Counted from the stretch's first letter, positions 1 to 10,260 are shown. The stretch is 64,000 bases of DNA from Peptostreptococcus russellii (GCF_003012055.1 NZ_JYGE01000007.1:214265-278264), one strand, 5' to 3'. The notes: a model not told the origin generated them from the letters alone. Made by a program: numbers and translations.

Positions 1-1
1 A

Positions 2-913
2 GAAAATCTCTTATTTCCGCATATGAATGTATATGATAATATAGGATTTGGTCTTAAAATTAGAAAAAAGGATAAAAAATTTATAGAAGAAAAAGTTAAG
101 ATCTTGCTTGAAGAGATTAAATTAGTTGGCTATGAGAATAAAAAAGTAAGTAAACTTTCAGGTGGAGAAAAACAAAGAGTAGCATTGGCTAGAGCATTGG
201 CTGTAGAACCAGAGCTCTTGCTTTTAGATGAAGCTTATTCAAGTCTAGATACACATTTAAGAGAAAAAATGAGAGAGTTGACAATAAGGCTTCAAGAAAA
301 ACATAATATTACAACAATATTAGTGACTCATGATAAGCAAGAGGCACTTCTTTTTAGCGATAGAGTTGGAGTTATGCTAGATGGAGAAATAAAACAAATC
401 GATACTCCTCAAAAGATTTATGAAAAACCAAATAATTTTGATATTGCTAGTTTTATGTTAGACGATAACTTTATAGAAATTGAAGGCAAGAAGCTTTTTA
501 TTAAGCCAGAAGAAATAAAAATACTTGAAAGTGATAAAAAAGAAGATTTGGATTTGCTAGAAAAAAAACAAAAGTTCATAGAGTCAAGAGAAGAAAAAAA
601 TAGTGAAATCAACAACTCTATCAGAATAAATTATATAGATGCTATATTAGAAAGTTCGAATTATTCAGGGGTGAGTGTAAAACATATTGTAAAAGTAAAT
701 AAAAGAGATTTATATCCATTTATTGATAAAGAAGATTCTTTGCTTTTTTCTAATAATAGAAAAATAGACTTTCCTATAAAAGAATTAATTGAAGAAGAAA
801 ATAGGGATTTTGAAGAGGAATTTATAAGTCTTAAAGTAGAAGATTTTTCAAAGAAAACATATGAAAAAGGTGATAGCATAGTGTTGAAGATAGAAAATTT
901 TATTATCTATTAA
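2..913 (+). CDS. ABC transporter ATP-binding protein (5' end outside window)
   Basis: ATPase subunit of an ABC importer of the MalK/PotA/CysA class. The frame is already open at position 2 and reads ENLLFPHMNVYDNIGFGL, the stretch just after the Q-loop glutamine, so the ATG at 23 is internal and Walker A lies upstream of the window. Visible are the signature LSGGEKQRVALARAL, Walker B LLLLDEAYSSLD (Ala where Pro is usual after DE) and the H-loop LVTHD. The last ~170 residues contain a TOBE-like substrate/regulatory region with a charged, apparently disordered insertion. Family knowledge places it on the inner face of the membrane with a permease partner, which must be encoded upstream. The substrate cannot be told from this fragment. 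Confidence 0.88.
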   Translation, partial: ENLLFPHMNVYDNIGFGLKIRKKDKKFIEEKVKILLEEIKLVGYENKKVSKLSGGEKQRVALARALAVEPELLLLDEAYSSLDTHLREKMRELTIRLQEKHNITTILVTHDKQEALLFSDRVGVMLDGEIKQIDTPQKIYEKPNNFDIASFMLDDNFIEIEGKKLFIKPEEIKILESDKKEDLDLLEKKQKFIESREEKNSEINNSIRINYIDAILESSNYSGVSVKHIVKVNKRDLYPFIDKEDSLLFSNNRKIDFPIKELIEEENRDFEEEFISLKVEDFSKKTYEKGDSIVLKIENFIIY

Positions 914-1732
914 TGAAATAAAAAATTAGATTATATCCGATTTATAATAATATCTATATTTATACCAAAGTAAAAATGAAAAGTAGTATTGATTTTGAAT
1001 TTAGATTTATTGATAAAATTAAAGGTTAGCTTCTATGTGATTTATAATAATATCAATATTTATTTATATTGAAGAAAAGCCATAGCTAAATGGATAGCGG
1101 TATTGATTTTAAATTTAAACTTTAATGAAATGAAGGAAAGCTCTATCTTATTTGATGAGAAAAGCTGTGTTTATCTCTCTAAAATGATAAAAATTATAAA
1201 ATAAAAGAGAAATATACTAGCAAAAAATATGAAAATACAAATAAAAAAGTATAATGATATAAAGAATTCATTCCCAAAGTTAAAAAGTATGCTTTATATT
1301 ATTAAAAAAATAAGCTTTTAAAGTAGAAAAAAGGCATAAATATATAGATTACAGGATAATTTTAAAATATAATATGTTAATTAGAAACTTTGTGGAGATT
1401 TATGTATAAATAATATATAATATATAGGGGAATACGTTACTAAAAGAAATTTAATTTTACATTTAAATAAAACTTTGGCGTATTTGAGGCTATAAAATTT
1501 TGATATATTAAATTTTAGGATATGCTTGTGTATTTTAGATTTTATATGGAGTCTAAGCAATTCAGGAGAAGAAAATTTCATCTGGAATTTGGAAAGAAAC
1601 TTGTTATAAATATAAATAGCTAGATAGATTAATTTTCATATAAATACACAACTATAAATATAAAATAATTATCAGGATACAAAATATAAGCCTATATGAT
1701 AGATAGGTGTTTATACATAGAAAGGTGTAAAA
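914..1732. other. 819-bp AT-rich gap without a credible gene
   Basis: No ORF here has both a ribosome binding site and protein-like composition. The 66-codon reverse ORF at 1381-1581 has neither. The only clear structure is the imperfect ~100-bp tandem repeat at 939-1148. I saw no strong terminator for the upstream ABC gene. Confidence 0.6.
939..1148. repeat. imperfect tandem repeat, two copies of ~100 bp
   Basis: Copy 1 (939-1038) and copy 2 (1039 to ~1148) both begin GATTTATAATAATATC. Both continue through an AGYRGTATTGATTTTRAATTTA block and end in a GGWWAGCTYTATST-like block. Identity is patchy, with small indels, so this is an old duplication. It has no coding potential. Confidence 0.55.
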
Positions 1733-2734
1733 ATGAAAAAAGTAATATTTGATTGCGATAATACAATGGGTATAGACAATAGAGATATCGATGATGGTCT
1801 AGCCCTTCTTTATCTTATCAATAATCCAGACGTAGAACTTTTGGGAGTGACTTGTACTTATGGAAATGAGAAACTAGATTATGTTTATAATCAAACGCTT
1901 GACCTAGTAAAAGAAATAGGGGCAGATATAAACGTATATAAGGGTAGGGGCGGATACACTATGCACGATTATTACGCTTCAAAATATGAAAATAATACAA
2001 ATATGGAAAAAGAAGAAGTTAAAAAAAATGATGCAGCCAATTTTATAGTATCAATGGTAAACAAGTATCCAGGTGAAGTAGATATTCTAGCAACTGGATC
2101 GATGCAAAATTTATTAGATGCTGGGATAATTGACACTAGTGTAATAGCACATACAAGACAAGTGGTTTTAATGGGAGGAATTACAGAAGCTCTTAAGTTT
2201 GGGGATAAAACAATGAAGGAATTGAATTTTTCAGTTTGCCCAGAGGGAGCTTTTGAAGTTTTAACACAGTATTCAAATGTTTCTGTTCTAACAGGAAATA
2301 ACTGTATGGATGTAGAATTTTCCTTTGATGAATTAAATGACTTGAAGAATAAATTTGCTGTAAAAAATCATAATCTTAAAAATGAGTTTCTTATTAAAAA
2401 AATAGAAAAATGGATGAATGAGTTCAAAAATGAATACAATCAAGATTCTATAGTTCTCTGGGATGTAATAGCTGCAATCTATCTTACAAATCCAGAGTTA
2501 TTTGACGAGCAATTTGTTGGAATAAAGTCAAAACTAAGTGACTTTAATAATGGTTTTATAAATATTGCTGAAAGAAGAATAGAAAACAAAAGAATAACTA
2601 GTGAAGATATATTTAAGATGATAGAAACACAAGAGAATTCTTTTGAAGAGCTGAGAAGTAATGTAATAAATATACCTACTGCTATTGATTCAGCTATTAT
2701 TAATAAAAAAATGATTGAAGTAGTTCATGGTTAA
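1733..2734 (+). CDS. inosine-uridine nucleoside hydrolase family protein
   Basis: A nucleoside N-ribohydrolase of the IunH/RihC family (333 aa, a normal length), which cleaves nucleosides to a free base and ribose in salvage. The N-terminus shows the Ca2+-binding aspartate cluster, DCDN then DIDDGLALLYL, near residues 7-30. The usual DTDPGxDD signature is present in a variant form. A second family-typical region, VVLMGG, lies near residue 145. The start ATG follows AGAAAGGTG at normal spacing. It stands alone between a long empty gap and the valS leader. Base specificity cannot be read from the sequence. Confidence 0.85.
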   Translation: MKKVIFDCDNTMGIDNRDIDDGLALLYLINNPDVELLGVTCTYGNEKLDYVYNQTLDLVKEIGADINVYKGRGGYTMHDYYASKYENNTNMEKEEVKKNDAANFIVSMVNKYPGEVDILATGSMQNLLDAGIIDTSVIAHTRQVVLMGGITEALKFGDKTMKELNFSVCPEGAFEVLTQYSNVSVLTGNNCMDVEFSFDELNDLKNKFAVKNHNLKNEFLIKKIEKWMNEFKNEYNQDSIVLWDVIAAIYLTNPELFDEQFVGIKSKLSDFNNGFINIAERRIENKRITSEDIFKMIETQENSFEELRSNVINIPTAIDSAIINKKMIEVVHG

Positions 2735-2777
2735 TAAAAGAAGATAAAAATTGATTTACAAAAATAAATAGCGAAAA

Positions 2778-2812
2778 AACTAAAGATATTTAGTTATTGT
2801 CATATATTTTTT
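2778..2812 (+). terminator. weak terminator-like hairpin after the nucleoside hydrolase
   Basis: A 7-bp stem (AACTAAA, loop GATA, TTTAGTT) is followed after ~12 nt by a run of T. Stem strength and tail spacing are both poor, so this is only a candidate. Confidence 0.3.
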
Positions 2813-2843
2813 TGCTTGAGATATAAATTATATAATATAGATA

Positions 2844-2872
2844 TTGCAAACTTAATATTTTTATTATATAAT
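2844..2872 (+). promoter_or_regulatory. sigma-A type promoter for the valS T-box transcript
   Basis: TTGCAA at 2844-2849 and TATAAT at 2867-2872 are separated by 17 bp. Transcription would start near 2879, just before the T-box stem I. Confidence 0.7.
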
Positions 2873-2894
2873 CTATACATTGAACAAGTTTAAA

Positions 2895-3128
2895 TTTAAA
2901 GACTCAGACAAAGAGGAGTAAATTTACAGGATTTCCCAGAGAGAAAATCAAAGGTGTGAGATTTTCAATGAATGTATTTTGAAGGTAGCTTTGTAGTTTG
3001 TCGCATGAAGTGTTGATGTGTAGTGCGATACGGTTAGTTTCGTTAAAGACTTCAAAGAGCCAGACTTGTCTGGAATTAAGGTGGTAACGCGAGCTTTTCG
3101 TCCTTTGTGGATGAAAGGCTCTTTTTTA
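2895..3128 (+). promoter_or_regulatory. T-box leader for valyl-tRNA synthetase
   Basis: tRNA-sensing riboswitch. The conserved T-box AATTAAGGTGGTAACGCG ends at about 3091. Its TGGT bulge (3082-3085) pairs with a tRNA 3' end carrying discriminator A, as expected for tRNA-Val. It is followed at once by a rho-independent terminator. A GTA triplet at 2974-2976 inside the stem I region is the likely valine specifier. Uncharged tRNA-Val should stabilise the antiterminator and switch on valS, which starts 99 nt downstream of the terminator. Confidence 0.9.
3091..3128 (+). terminator. T-box terminator hairpin
   Basis: A 13-bp stem joins 3091-3103 (GAGCTTTTCGTCC) to 3109-3121 (GGATGAAAGGCTC), with two G-U pairs, and a T6 tail follows. 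Its 5' arm overlaps the T-box antiterminator. Confidence 0.88.
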
Positions 3129-3226
3129 TTACAAATATCTTTATATTTAAATTTATAAAAATTTCAAAGAAAATAATATTAGTGAATATTATATGATATT
3201 TAAGAGTATTTTAAAAGGAGGAAATT

Positions 3227-5881
3227 ATGGAAAGAAATTTACCTAAAAATTATGATCCAAAGGATTTCGAGGACAGACTGTATCAGGAGTGGCAAGACAA
3301 TGATTGCTTTAAGTCAGAAGTAAACAAAGACAAAGAATCATTTACAATAGTAATGCCTCCTCCAAATATCACAGGTCAGCTTCATATGGGGCATGCACTA
3401 GATGATACATTACAGGATATATTAATTAGATGGAAAAGAATGGATGGATTTGAGGCTCTTTGGATACCTGGAACAGACCATGCATCAATTGCTACAGAAG
3501 TAAAGGTAGTAGATAGAATAAAGAGTGAAACTGGAAAGACTAAGTATGAAGTAGGAAGAGAAGAATTTTTAAGACGTGCTTGGGACTGGAAAGATGAATT
3601 CGGTGGTAAGATAGTAAATCAGGTTAAAAAGCTTGGTGCATCATGTGACTGGGATAAGGAAAGATTTACAATGGATGAAGGCTGCAACAAGGCAGTAACT
3701 AAGTTCTTTGTAGAACTTTACAAGGAAGGTCATATATACAGAGGAAACAGAATAATAAACTGGTGTCCAGATTGTAAGACTACACTTTCTGATGCAGAGG
3801 TAGAGCACGAGGATCAAGAAGGAAACTTCTGGCACATTAAGTATCCTATCAAGGATAGTGATGAATTTTTAGAAATTGCTACAACTAGACCAGAAACAAT
3901 GCTAGGAGATACAGGTATAGCTGTGCATCCAGAAGATGAAAGATATACTCATCTTGTAGGTAAGACTGCAATACTTCCTTTAGTAGGTAGAGAATTAATA
4001 ATAGTAGCAGATGATTATGTTGAAAAAGATTTTGGAACTGGTGCTGTAAAGATGACTCCAGCCCATGATCCTAATGACTTTGAAGTAGGAAAAAGACATA
4101 ATCTTGAAGAAATAAATGTAATGAATGATGATGCTACTATGAATTCTTTAGCTGGCAAGTATGAAGGTATGGATAGATATGAGTGTAGAAAAGCAATAGT
4201 AGAAGACTTAAAAGAAGAAGGCTACTTAATGCACATCAAAAAGCATGATCACGCAGTAGGTACTTGCTATAGATGTCACTCAGTTGTAGAGCCTAGATTA
4301 TCACTTCAGTGGTTCGTAAAGATGGATGAGCTAGCAAAGCCTGCAATAGATTTATTAAAGGAAAATGAACTTGAATTTGTTCCTGATAAATTTGATAAGA
4401 CATATCTTCAGTGGCTTGAAAACATCAGAGACTGGTGTATATCAAGACAGCTATGGTGGGGACATCAGATACCAGCATATTATTGCCAAGACTGTGGAGA
4501 AATAATGGTATCAGAAGAAGCTCCTACTCACTGTAGCAAGTGTAACTCTACAAACATAGAACAAGATGAAGACGTTTTAGATACTTGGTTTTCATCAGGA
4601 CTGTGGCCTTTTGAAACTCTTGGATGGCCAGAAAAAACTGAAGAGTTAGATTACTATTATCCAACAAGCGTTTTGGTAACAGGCTATGACATAATATTCT
4701 TCTGGGTAGTAAGAATGACATTTAGTGCAATGTTCTGTATGAATGAAAAGCCATTTAGCCATGTATTGGTTCATGGACTAGTAAGAGATGCAGAAGGTAG
4801 AAAGATGTCAAAATCTCTAGGAAATGGTATAGATCCACTGGAAGTAATAGATCAGTATGGAGCAGATGCTCTTAGATTTACTCTTGCAACAGGAAACTCA
4901 CCAGGAAATGATATGAGATTCTATACAGAAAGAGTAGAGTTCGCTCGTAACTTCAATAATAAATTATGGAATGCATCTAGATTTGTATTTATGAATCTAG
5001 AAGATGAGTCTCTACTAGAGAATTTAACAAGAGAAGCTGTGCAAAAAGATTTCACTCTTGCAGATAAGTGGATAATATCTAGAGCTAATGGGGTTGTAAA
5101 AGAAGTAACTCATAATATGGATAAGTTTGAACTTGGAATGGCACTACAAAAGGCATATGAATTTACTTGGTCAGAATACTGTGACTGGTATATAGAAATG
5201 GTAAAACCAAGATTATACGGAGAAGATAGAGATGCAAAAAGAGCAGCTCTTTATACTCTAACTTATGTTCTTGAAAAGATATTAAAGCTTCTTCATCCAT
5301 TTATACCGTTTATCACAGAGGAAATATACTCATATCTTCCAACAGTAGAAGGCTATATTATAAGAGCAGAATATCCACATTATGATGAAAAAGATGATAT
5401 GCAATTAGAAGAAGAAAAAATGAACTTAATAATGGATGGTATAAGAAGTGTAAGAAATGTAAGAACTGAAATGAATGTACCGCCATCAAAGAAAGCAAAG
5501 ACAATAATAGTTCCTACTGATGAAAAAAGAGAAGCTATGGAAGATGGAAAAGAATACTTTAAATCTCTTGCATCAGCTTCAGATGTTGAAATCAAAGATG
5601 ATAAGACAGGAATACCTGAAGATGCTGTGTCAGTAGTTATAGATGGAGTTGAGATATTTATACCACTTGATGAACTAGTTGACTTTGAAAAGGAAAAAGA
5701 AAGACTAAATAAAGAAAAGAAAAAGGCAATCTCTGAAATTAAGAGAGTTGAAGGTAAGCTAAATAACCCTGGTTTTATGAATAAGGCACCAGATAAGTTG
5801 ATTGAAGAGGAAAAGCAAAAGAAAGAAAAGTTTGAAGAAATGTTAAAAACAATCGAGGAAAGACTAGCTAAATTCAACTAA
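3227..5881 (+). CDS. valS: valyl-tRNA synthetase
   Basis: Class I aminoacyl-tRNA synthetase that charges tRNA-Val; 884 aa is the usual length. The HIGH-type motif is in [15 protein letters not shown] (residues ~44-58) and the KMSKS motif in [11 protein letters not shown] (~525). Between them lies the CP1 editing domain, with [11 protein letters not shown], plus zinc-ligand-like CxxC pairs (CQDCGE, CSKCNS). An anticodon-binding domain and a C-terminal Lys/Glu-rich coiled coil (~810-884) complete the protein. The start ATG follows AAAAGGAGGAAATT. It is controlled by the T-box upstream and ends in its own terminator, so it is monocistronic. Confidence 0.98.
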   Translation: MERNLPKNYDPKDFEDRLYQEWQDNDCFKSEVNKDKESFTIVMPPPNITGQLHMGHALDDTLQDILIRWKRMDGFEALWIPGTDHASIATEVKVVDRIKSETGKTKYEVGREEFLRRAWDWKDEFGGKIVNQVKKLGASCDWDKERFTMDEGCNKAVTKFFVELYKEGHIYRGNRIINWCPDCKTTLSDAEVEHEDQEGNFWHIKYPIKDSDEFLEIATTRPETMLGDTGIAVHPEDERYTHLVGKTAILPLVGRELIIVADDYVEKDFGTGAVKMTPAHDPNDFEVGKRHNLEEINVMNDDATMNSLAGKYEGMDRYECRKAIVEDLKEEGYLMHIKKHDHAVGTCYRCHSVVEPRLSLQWFVKMDELAKPAIDLLKENELEFVPDKFDKTYLQWLENIRDWCISRQLWWGHQIPAYYCQDCGEIMVSEEAPTHCSKCNSTNIEQDEDVLDTWFSSGLWPFETLGWPEKTEELDYYYPTSVLVTGYDIIFFWVVRMTFSAMFCMNEKPFSHVLVHGLVRDAEGRKMSKSLGNGIDPLEVIDQYGADALRFTLATGNSPGNDMRFYTERVEFARNFNNKLWNASRFVFMNLEDESLLENLTREAVQKDFTLADKWIISRANGVVKEVTHNMDKFELGMALQKAYEFTWSEYCDWYIEMVKPRLYGEDRDAKRAALYTLTYVLEKILKLLHPFIPFITEEIYSYLPTVEGYIIRAEYPHYDEKDDMQLEEEKMNLIMDGIRSVRNVRTEMNVPPSKKAKTIIVPTDEKREAMEDGKEYFKSLASASDVEIKDDKTGIPEDAVSVVIDGVEIFIPLDELVDFEKEKERLNKEKKKAISEIKRVEGKLNNPGFMNKAPDKLIEEEKQKKEKFEEMLKTIEERLAKFN

Positions 5882-5940
5882 TATTTTATAAAAAATAGAG
5901 ATATATTAAAATCTAGATAATAATATATAAGAAAATGAAA

Positions 5941-5976
5941 AAAAGCACTGCTATGTAAATGGCGGTGCTTTTTTAA
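5941..5976 (+). terminator. valS terminator
   Basis: The stem AAAAGCACTGC (5941-5951) pairs with GCGGTGCTTTT (5962-5972) across a 10-nt loop and runs into T. Confidence 0.85.
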
Positions 5977-6090
5977 TTTTAAAATATAAAGACTAGATAT
6001 TTTATAGTTACTTTCAAGTAGCTTTATAAACTATGTAAAGAATATAAGAATTTATATTAATAATTAAAAATATAAAAATGTAATATATAC

Positions 6091-6119
6091 TTGACAAAGA
6101 GACGATTATAAATTACTAT
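6091..6119 (+). promoter_or_regulatory. promoter of the membrane protein/XRE operon
   Basis: A perfect -35 TTGACA (6091-6096), a 17-bp spacer and TACTAT (6114-6119). The same TTGACA-17-TACTAT combination recurs at the second rRNA promoter. Confidence 0.65.
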
Positions 6120-6189
6120 ATAGAATATAGATTTGAGTATTAAGTAAAAATATACTTAAATTAATTACTATAATAAGCGGAGGTATAGT

Positions 6190-6729
6190 ATGGAACATAA
6201 TAATGCTTTTAATATGGGAATCTTTTTAGGGGTATTGATAGTTACAGTCCTAGGTCTAATCTATAAAAAGAAATTCTCAAAGGGAGAAGTTAAAAAATAT
6301 GATGAACGTCAGGAATTAATCAGAGGTAGAGCATATAAGCACGGATTTAAGTCGATGGTAATTAGTATTTTATTATTACTTTTTGCAGAATTTTTAGTTG
6401 GAAGAGCTTTTTTAGATAAGTGGGTCTATTCATTAATAATTATAATTGTAGGTTCTTGTGTTTTTGCAGTGTATACAATTGTATTTGATGCATATTTTTA
6501 TATATCTATGAATAGAAAAAAGTATATAAGAGTATTGGTCATTGCAACAGTAATAAATATTATTTGTGCGATACTTATGGTATTTTCAGGTGGATTAGTT
6601 GTAAATGGTATGCTGACAATAAAGTCAATAAATATATTTGTTGTATTGATGTTACTAGTTGTTATGTTTGCAGTTAATTTTAGAGCAAAAATTGATGATC
6701 AACTATCTAAGAGAGAGGATGAAGATTAG
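6190..6729 (+). CDS. multi-pass membrane protein paired with an XRE regulator
   Basis: A 179-aa integral membrane protein of unknown function with about five hydrophobic helices (residues ~10-27, 55-73, 82-104, 115-137, 140-160). Basic cytoplasmic loops such as KKKFSKGEVKKYDERQELIRGRAYKHG lie between them. SD GGAGG precedes the ATG. The stop TAG shares its G with the GTG start of the regulator (TAGTG), so the two are translationally coupled. The layout of a small membrane protein plus a ~65-aa XRE protein is common in Firmicutes; there the regulator usually controls its own operon. No substrate or enzymatic motif is visible. Confidence 0.75.
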   Translation: MEHNNAFNMGIFLGVLIVTVLGLIYKKKFSKGEVKKYDERQELIRGRAYKHGFKSMVISILLLLFAEFLVGRAFLDKWVYSLIIIIVGSCVFAVYTIVFDAYFYISMNRKKYIRVLVIATVINIICAILMVFSGGLVVNGMLTIKSINIFVVLMLLVVMFAVNFRAKIDDQLSKREDED

Positions 6730-6926
6730 TGAAAAATCTAAAGATGAAATCGGCTAGAGCGGCTAAAGATTTATCTCAAAAAGAGCTAGCAGACTTGGTA
6801 GGAGTATCTAGACAGACAATTATTGCCATAGAAAAGGGCGATTATAATCCTACAATCAATCTTTGTGTATCTATATGTAAAGTTTTGGATAAGACTCTTG
6901 ATGAACTATTTTGGATAGAAAGTTAG
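6729..6926 (+). CDS. small XRE-family transcriptional regulator
   Basis: A 65-aa protein that is almost entirely one Cro/C1-type helix-turn-helix: KSARAAKDLSQKELADLVGVSRQTIIAIEKGDYNPT, with the recognition helix near VSRQTIIAIE. It resembles the stand-alone YozG-type regulators. It starts at a GTG overlapping the stop of the membrane protein gene, with AGAGAGGATG as ribosome binding site. It probably represses the shared promoter at 6091, which is an inference from context. Confidence 0.88.
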   Translation: MKNLKMKSARAAKDLSQKELADLVGVSRQTIIAIEKGDYNPTINLCVSICKVLDKTLDELFWIES

Positions 6927-6986
6927 TATAGAGTGAATATATTAAGATGCAATTTTAAATAAAGTTAAATAAGATTATTTAAAAAG

Positions 6987-7014
6987 GGTTGCCAATAAAT
7001 TGGCAACCATTTTG
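6987..7014. terminator. bidirectional terminator between xre and pepD
   Basis: GGTTGCCAAT (6987-6996) and ATTGGCAACC (6999-7008) form an inverted repeat with T-rich sequence on the right and A5 on the left. It can therefore serve both convergent genes. Confidence 0.8.
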
Positions 7015-7042
7015 TTTATAACTATATTATTTTATTACTTTA

Positions 7043-8473
7043 TTACTTTAAGTTAGCAAGTAAGCTCTTTGTAAATTCCCAAACTCTTTGAACAGATGAT
7101 ATACTCATATTTTCCTTAGGAGTATGAGCATCTCTTATCTGAGGTCCGTAACTTAACATATCAGTGTTTGGAAGTATACCCTTTAATAGTCCACATTCAA
7201 GTCCTGCATGTATTGAATGAACCTTAGGTTCTTCACCGTACTGCTTAACAAAAGTTTCAATAGCAATATCTCTTAACTTTGAATCAGCTTCATACTGCCA
7301 AGCTGGATAAGCTGCATATTCTCTAGAAGTAGCACCAAATCTGTTTGCTATTATAGCAAGCTGATCTAATATTTCTCTTAGAGAGCTAGTAGAAGCAGAA
7401 CGAACAGAAGTTATAAGCTTAAGCTTTCCATCTTCTTCTGCTATTATAGCGTTATTTAGAGATGTCTGAACAAGGTTTTCTATATCCTTACTCATATACT
7501 GAACTCCATCAGGAAGAGCCATTAAGAATTCTATAATATCATTACTTAAATTCTTTTCATAAGCATCCTTTGCTTCAGTTTCCTTTACAGCTATTGTAAG
7601 ACCTGGATCTTCAACTCTATATTCTTCCTTTAAGTCAGCAATCATAGAATTGATAGTTTCTTCTATTTTTGTAAAATCATCAGTAAAGAATACAGCCTTT
7701 GCATAGCTAGGAACAGCATTATGCTTGATTCCACCTTCTATAGAAGCTAGTACTACATCATTTTTTATAGCATTTAATATTCTTGTAGCCATCTTTATAG
7801 CATTTGCTCTTTGCTTGTGTATTTCTCCACCTGAGTGACCGCCCTTAAGACCAGAAACAACTATTTCATAAGCTTTTCCACTAGCAGATTCTCTCTTTAC
7901 ATCGAAAGTCATATCAATGTTAGAACCACCTGAACAGCTTACCAAAAATTCCTTCTCTTCTTCAGTATCAATGTTTAATAAACGTGTACCAGTAAGGTGT
8001 TCAGCAGTTAGAGCCATAGCGCCATCCATACCAGTTTCTTCGTTTGTTGTAACCAATAATTCTAGTGGAGGATGTGGAATATCGTCAGCGTCTAATATCG
8101 CTAGTCCGTAAGCAACTGCAATACCGTCATCTCCACCTAGTGTAGTGTTGTTAGCTGTCATTATGTCGCCGTTAACTACCATTTCTATAGGATCTGTGTC
8201 AAAGTTGTGATCAGAATCATCAGTCTTTACACAAACCATATCCATATGCCCCTGAATTATTAAAGTTTCAGAGTTTTCATATCCTGGAGTACCTGGCTTC
8301 TTTATTATTACATTTAAGATATCATCCTGATAAACTTCAAGCCCTCTATCTTTTGCAAATTTAACTAAGAAATCACTTACTTCTTTTTCATTTCCTGAAC
8401 TTCTTGGGTGCTGGTTTATTTCATAAAACCACTTAAAAACTTCCTTAGGTTCAAGATTGCTAATATTGTTCAT
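7043..8473 (-). CDS. pepD: aminoacyl-histidine dipeptidase (peptidase D), M20 family
   Basis: Cytosolic metallo-dipeptidase that cleaves Xaa-His and related dipeptides; 476 aa matches bacterial PepD. Zinc-site motifs are visible: GHMDMVC (~residue 74), LGGDDG (~112) and NEETGM (~142, the catalytic Glu). A typical glycine/histidine turn, GLKGGHSGGEIH, sits near 205. SD AGGAGG lies just upstream on the minus strand. It lies downstream of, and in the same direction as, the GntR regulator. The 360-bp gap between them carries a large inverted repeat, so it probably has its own regulated promoter. Confidence 0.95.
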   Translation of the reverse strand: MNNISNLEPKEVFKWFYEINQHPRSSGNEKEVSDFLVKFAKDRGLEVYQDDILNVIIKKPGTPGYENSETLIIQGHMDMVCVKTDDSDHNFDTDPIEMVVNGDIMTANNTTLGGDDGIAVAYGLAILDADDIPHPPLELLVTTNEETGMDGAMALTAEHLTGTRLLNIDTEEEKEFLVSCSGGSNIDMTFDVKRESASGKAYEIVVSGLKGGHSGGEIHKQRANAIKMATRILNAIKNDVVLASIEGGIKHNAVPSYAKAVFFTDDFTKIEETINSMIADLKEEYRVEDPGLTIAVKETEAKDAYEKNLSNDIIEFLMALPDGVQYMSKDIENLVQTSLNNAIIAEEDGKLKLITSVRSASTSSLREILDQLAIIANRFGATSREYAAYPAWQYEADSKLRDIAIETFVKQYGEEPKVHSIHAGLECGLLKGILPNTDMLSYGPQIRDAHTPKENMSISSVQRVWEFTKSLLANLK

Positions 8474-8549
8474 TTTCCAAACCTCCTAAAATAAATAAGA
8501 TTAAAAAAATCTTAATACTGTATAGCCAAAAAAATTAAGGCTTTATTTT

Positions 8550-8587
8550 ATAAATAAGGATCAAAATATACTTTGTCCCTTATTTAT
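8550..8587 (-). promoter_or_regulatory. 10-bp inverted repeat over the putative pepD promoter
   Basis: Perfect arms ATAAATAAGG (8550-8559) and CCTTATTTAT (8578-8587) enclose 18 bp. On the minus strand a TTGTAT/TATATT promoter (18-bp spacer) overlaps this element. This suggests an operator for pepD. The rest of the 8474-8833 gap is featureless AT-rich DNA apart from the palindrome at 8813. Confidence 0.45.
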
Positions 8588-8812
8588 CATACAATATTTG
8601 TGCAAAAATTACAATAATATTGAATTAATTTATTATTATTTTAATTGCATCTTTTTTATAAAATGCTATATAAAAATAATATTGATTTATATTATATATT
8701 TACAAAAAAAAGAAAAGAATAAATCTATACAAATAAAAAAATAAAAAATTATGAGTGTTTATTGTTAAAACTATTTTAAATATTCTTAGATTTTTTCTTA
8801 ATTCTATAAAAT

Positions 8813-8830
8813 GTATGTTTATAAACATAC
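8813..8830. repeat. 18-bp perfect palindrome just after gntR
   Basis: GTATGTTTA/TAAACATAC without a spacer, immediately downstream of the gntR stop. It lacks a T-run on the minus strand, so it looks more like a protein-binding site or weak 3' hairpin than a strong terminator. Confidence 0.4.
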
Positions 8831-8833
8831 AAC

Positions 8834-9460
8834 TTAGAATAACGCTTCCTTTACCTTTGAAACGAAATCATTTATATGTTGTAGAGAACTTTGTTCAGCA
8901 GCAGATTCGTCTTGATTTTCAATGGCTGTTATAATTCCATTAAATCTTTTTGTAAAGATACTCATATCTGTAAAGTATTCATTACAATAGTGCCACAGTC
9001 TTTCAGTATGAAGATGAAGAGACTGAAGAGTTGATGTTAGCCAAGAGTTTCCACAGGCATCCATTATAATAGAATGGAATTCTTCATCAAGATCTATTGC
9101 CTTTTGATAGTTGTCTGCAGCACAGAATGTTTCCAACTCATCTGTTACTTCCTTTAATCTTTCAAGATTTTTAGGTGTAATATTTTTTACAGCTAATCTT
9201 GTTGCCATAGGATCAAGTACACTTGTCAACTCAAATAGAGCCTTCATATTTGTAAAATCTATAAAAGATACCTGAACACCATATCTAGGAACAATATTTA
9301 GAAGCTTATCCATTTCTAATCTTTGGAATGCACTTCTTACAGGAGTTCTACTAATGTTAAATTCTTTAGAAATCTCTATCTCATTTAAAACATCTCCAGG
9401 CTTATATTCATTTCTAACTATTCTTTTTTTTAATTCTTCGTAAATATCAATCTTTTTCAT
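8834..9460 (-). CDS. GntR-family transcriptional regulator, FCD (FadR) subfamily
   Basis: A 208-aa regulator. The N-terminal winged helix (residues 1-70) has EYKPGDVLNEIEISKEFNISRTPVRSAFQRLE, the classic GntR pattern. The C-terminal all-helical FCD domain carries the metal-ligand set in outline, with Asp/His in DLDEEFHSIIM and later His residues such as HLHTERLWHYC. Such proteins bind small carboxylate effectors and repress neighbouring genes. The nearest codirectional gene is pepD. SD TAGGAGG sits upstream of the ATG on the minus strand. The effector is unknown. Confidence 0.88.
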   Translation of the reverse strand: MKKIDIYEELKKRIVRNEYKPGDVLNEIEISKEFNISRTPVRSAFQRLEMDKLLNIVPRYGVQVSFIDFTNMKALFELTSVLDPMATRLAVKNITPKNLERLKEVTDELETFCAADNYQKAIDLDEEFHSIIMDACGNSWLTSTLQSLHLHTERLWHYCNEYFTDMSIFTKRFNGIITAIENQDESAAEQSSLQHINDFVSKVKEALF

Positions 9461-10200
9461 TTTTACCTCCTACAATTACAATGTCAATGAAAATATTTAA
9501 ATATATTTTTAGCTAAGCACTAAGTTTATTGAGTGAAAAATTCAAATTATATGTATAATCATTATCATAGTGCATTAAAAGTCTACTTTTATTTTAAATA
9601 AACTATTAAAGTTTTTTTATAAAATCATATATATAAAGCTATTTATAAATATCTAATAATATATGAGAGTATCTATTGAATAAAAATCTAAAAAAATTAG
9701 CCTAAAAAATTATAGCAACATTTTAGAATATCAGTAATAATATACAAACTATAGACACTTAATACGATTATAAAATAATAATATTACTTTATATGTATTT
9801 ATATACAATAAAAAAACTTTAAAAGTTATTCAATTTAAATTAAAATATTATATCCAACAGTATGATTATACCCAGTTTTTCACTAAAATACAATACAAGA
9901 ATGAAATAATAATAAAAAAGCATTCAATTATCTGTAATATTAGATTAAGCTTATTACATTTAAAATTATTTATTAAATAAATTCATAAAAAGCATTCAGA
10001 AATAAAAATAAAATGCAAAGAAGGATCTACTTTTTAAGGGGAAAAATACCTATTGAAAGATATATAGATTTTTCAATATAAGTAAAATGAAGCTATAAAA
10101 TATATCTATTAATAAAAATATAAAAAAGAAAAAACATAAACAGTAGTAAAAATATATAAAAAATAATAAAAAAAAGTAAAAATATAAACTGTAGTAAAAA

Positions 10201-10260
10201 TACTTAAAAAAATAATAAAAACACTAAAAAAATAATAAAAACACTAAAAAAATAATAAAA
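10201..10260. repeat. 20-bp tandem repeat, three copies
   Basis: Unit ACACTAAAAAAATAATAAAA. Copies 2 and 3 (10221-10260) are identical and copy 1 (10201) differs by two bases. It abuts the 14-bp array. Confidence 0.85.

Noticed and set aside
1381..1581. 66-codon reverse ORF in the first large gap
   Set aside because: No ribosome binding site, no family resemblance, AT-rich random composition.
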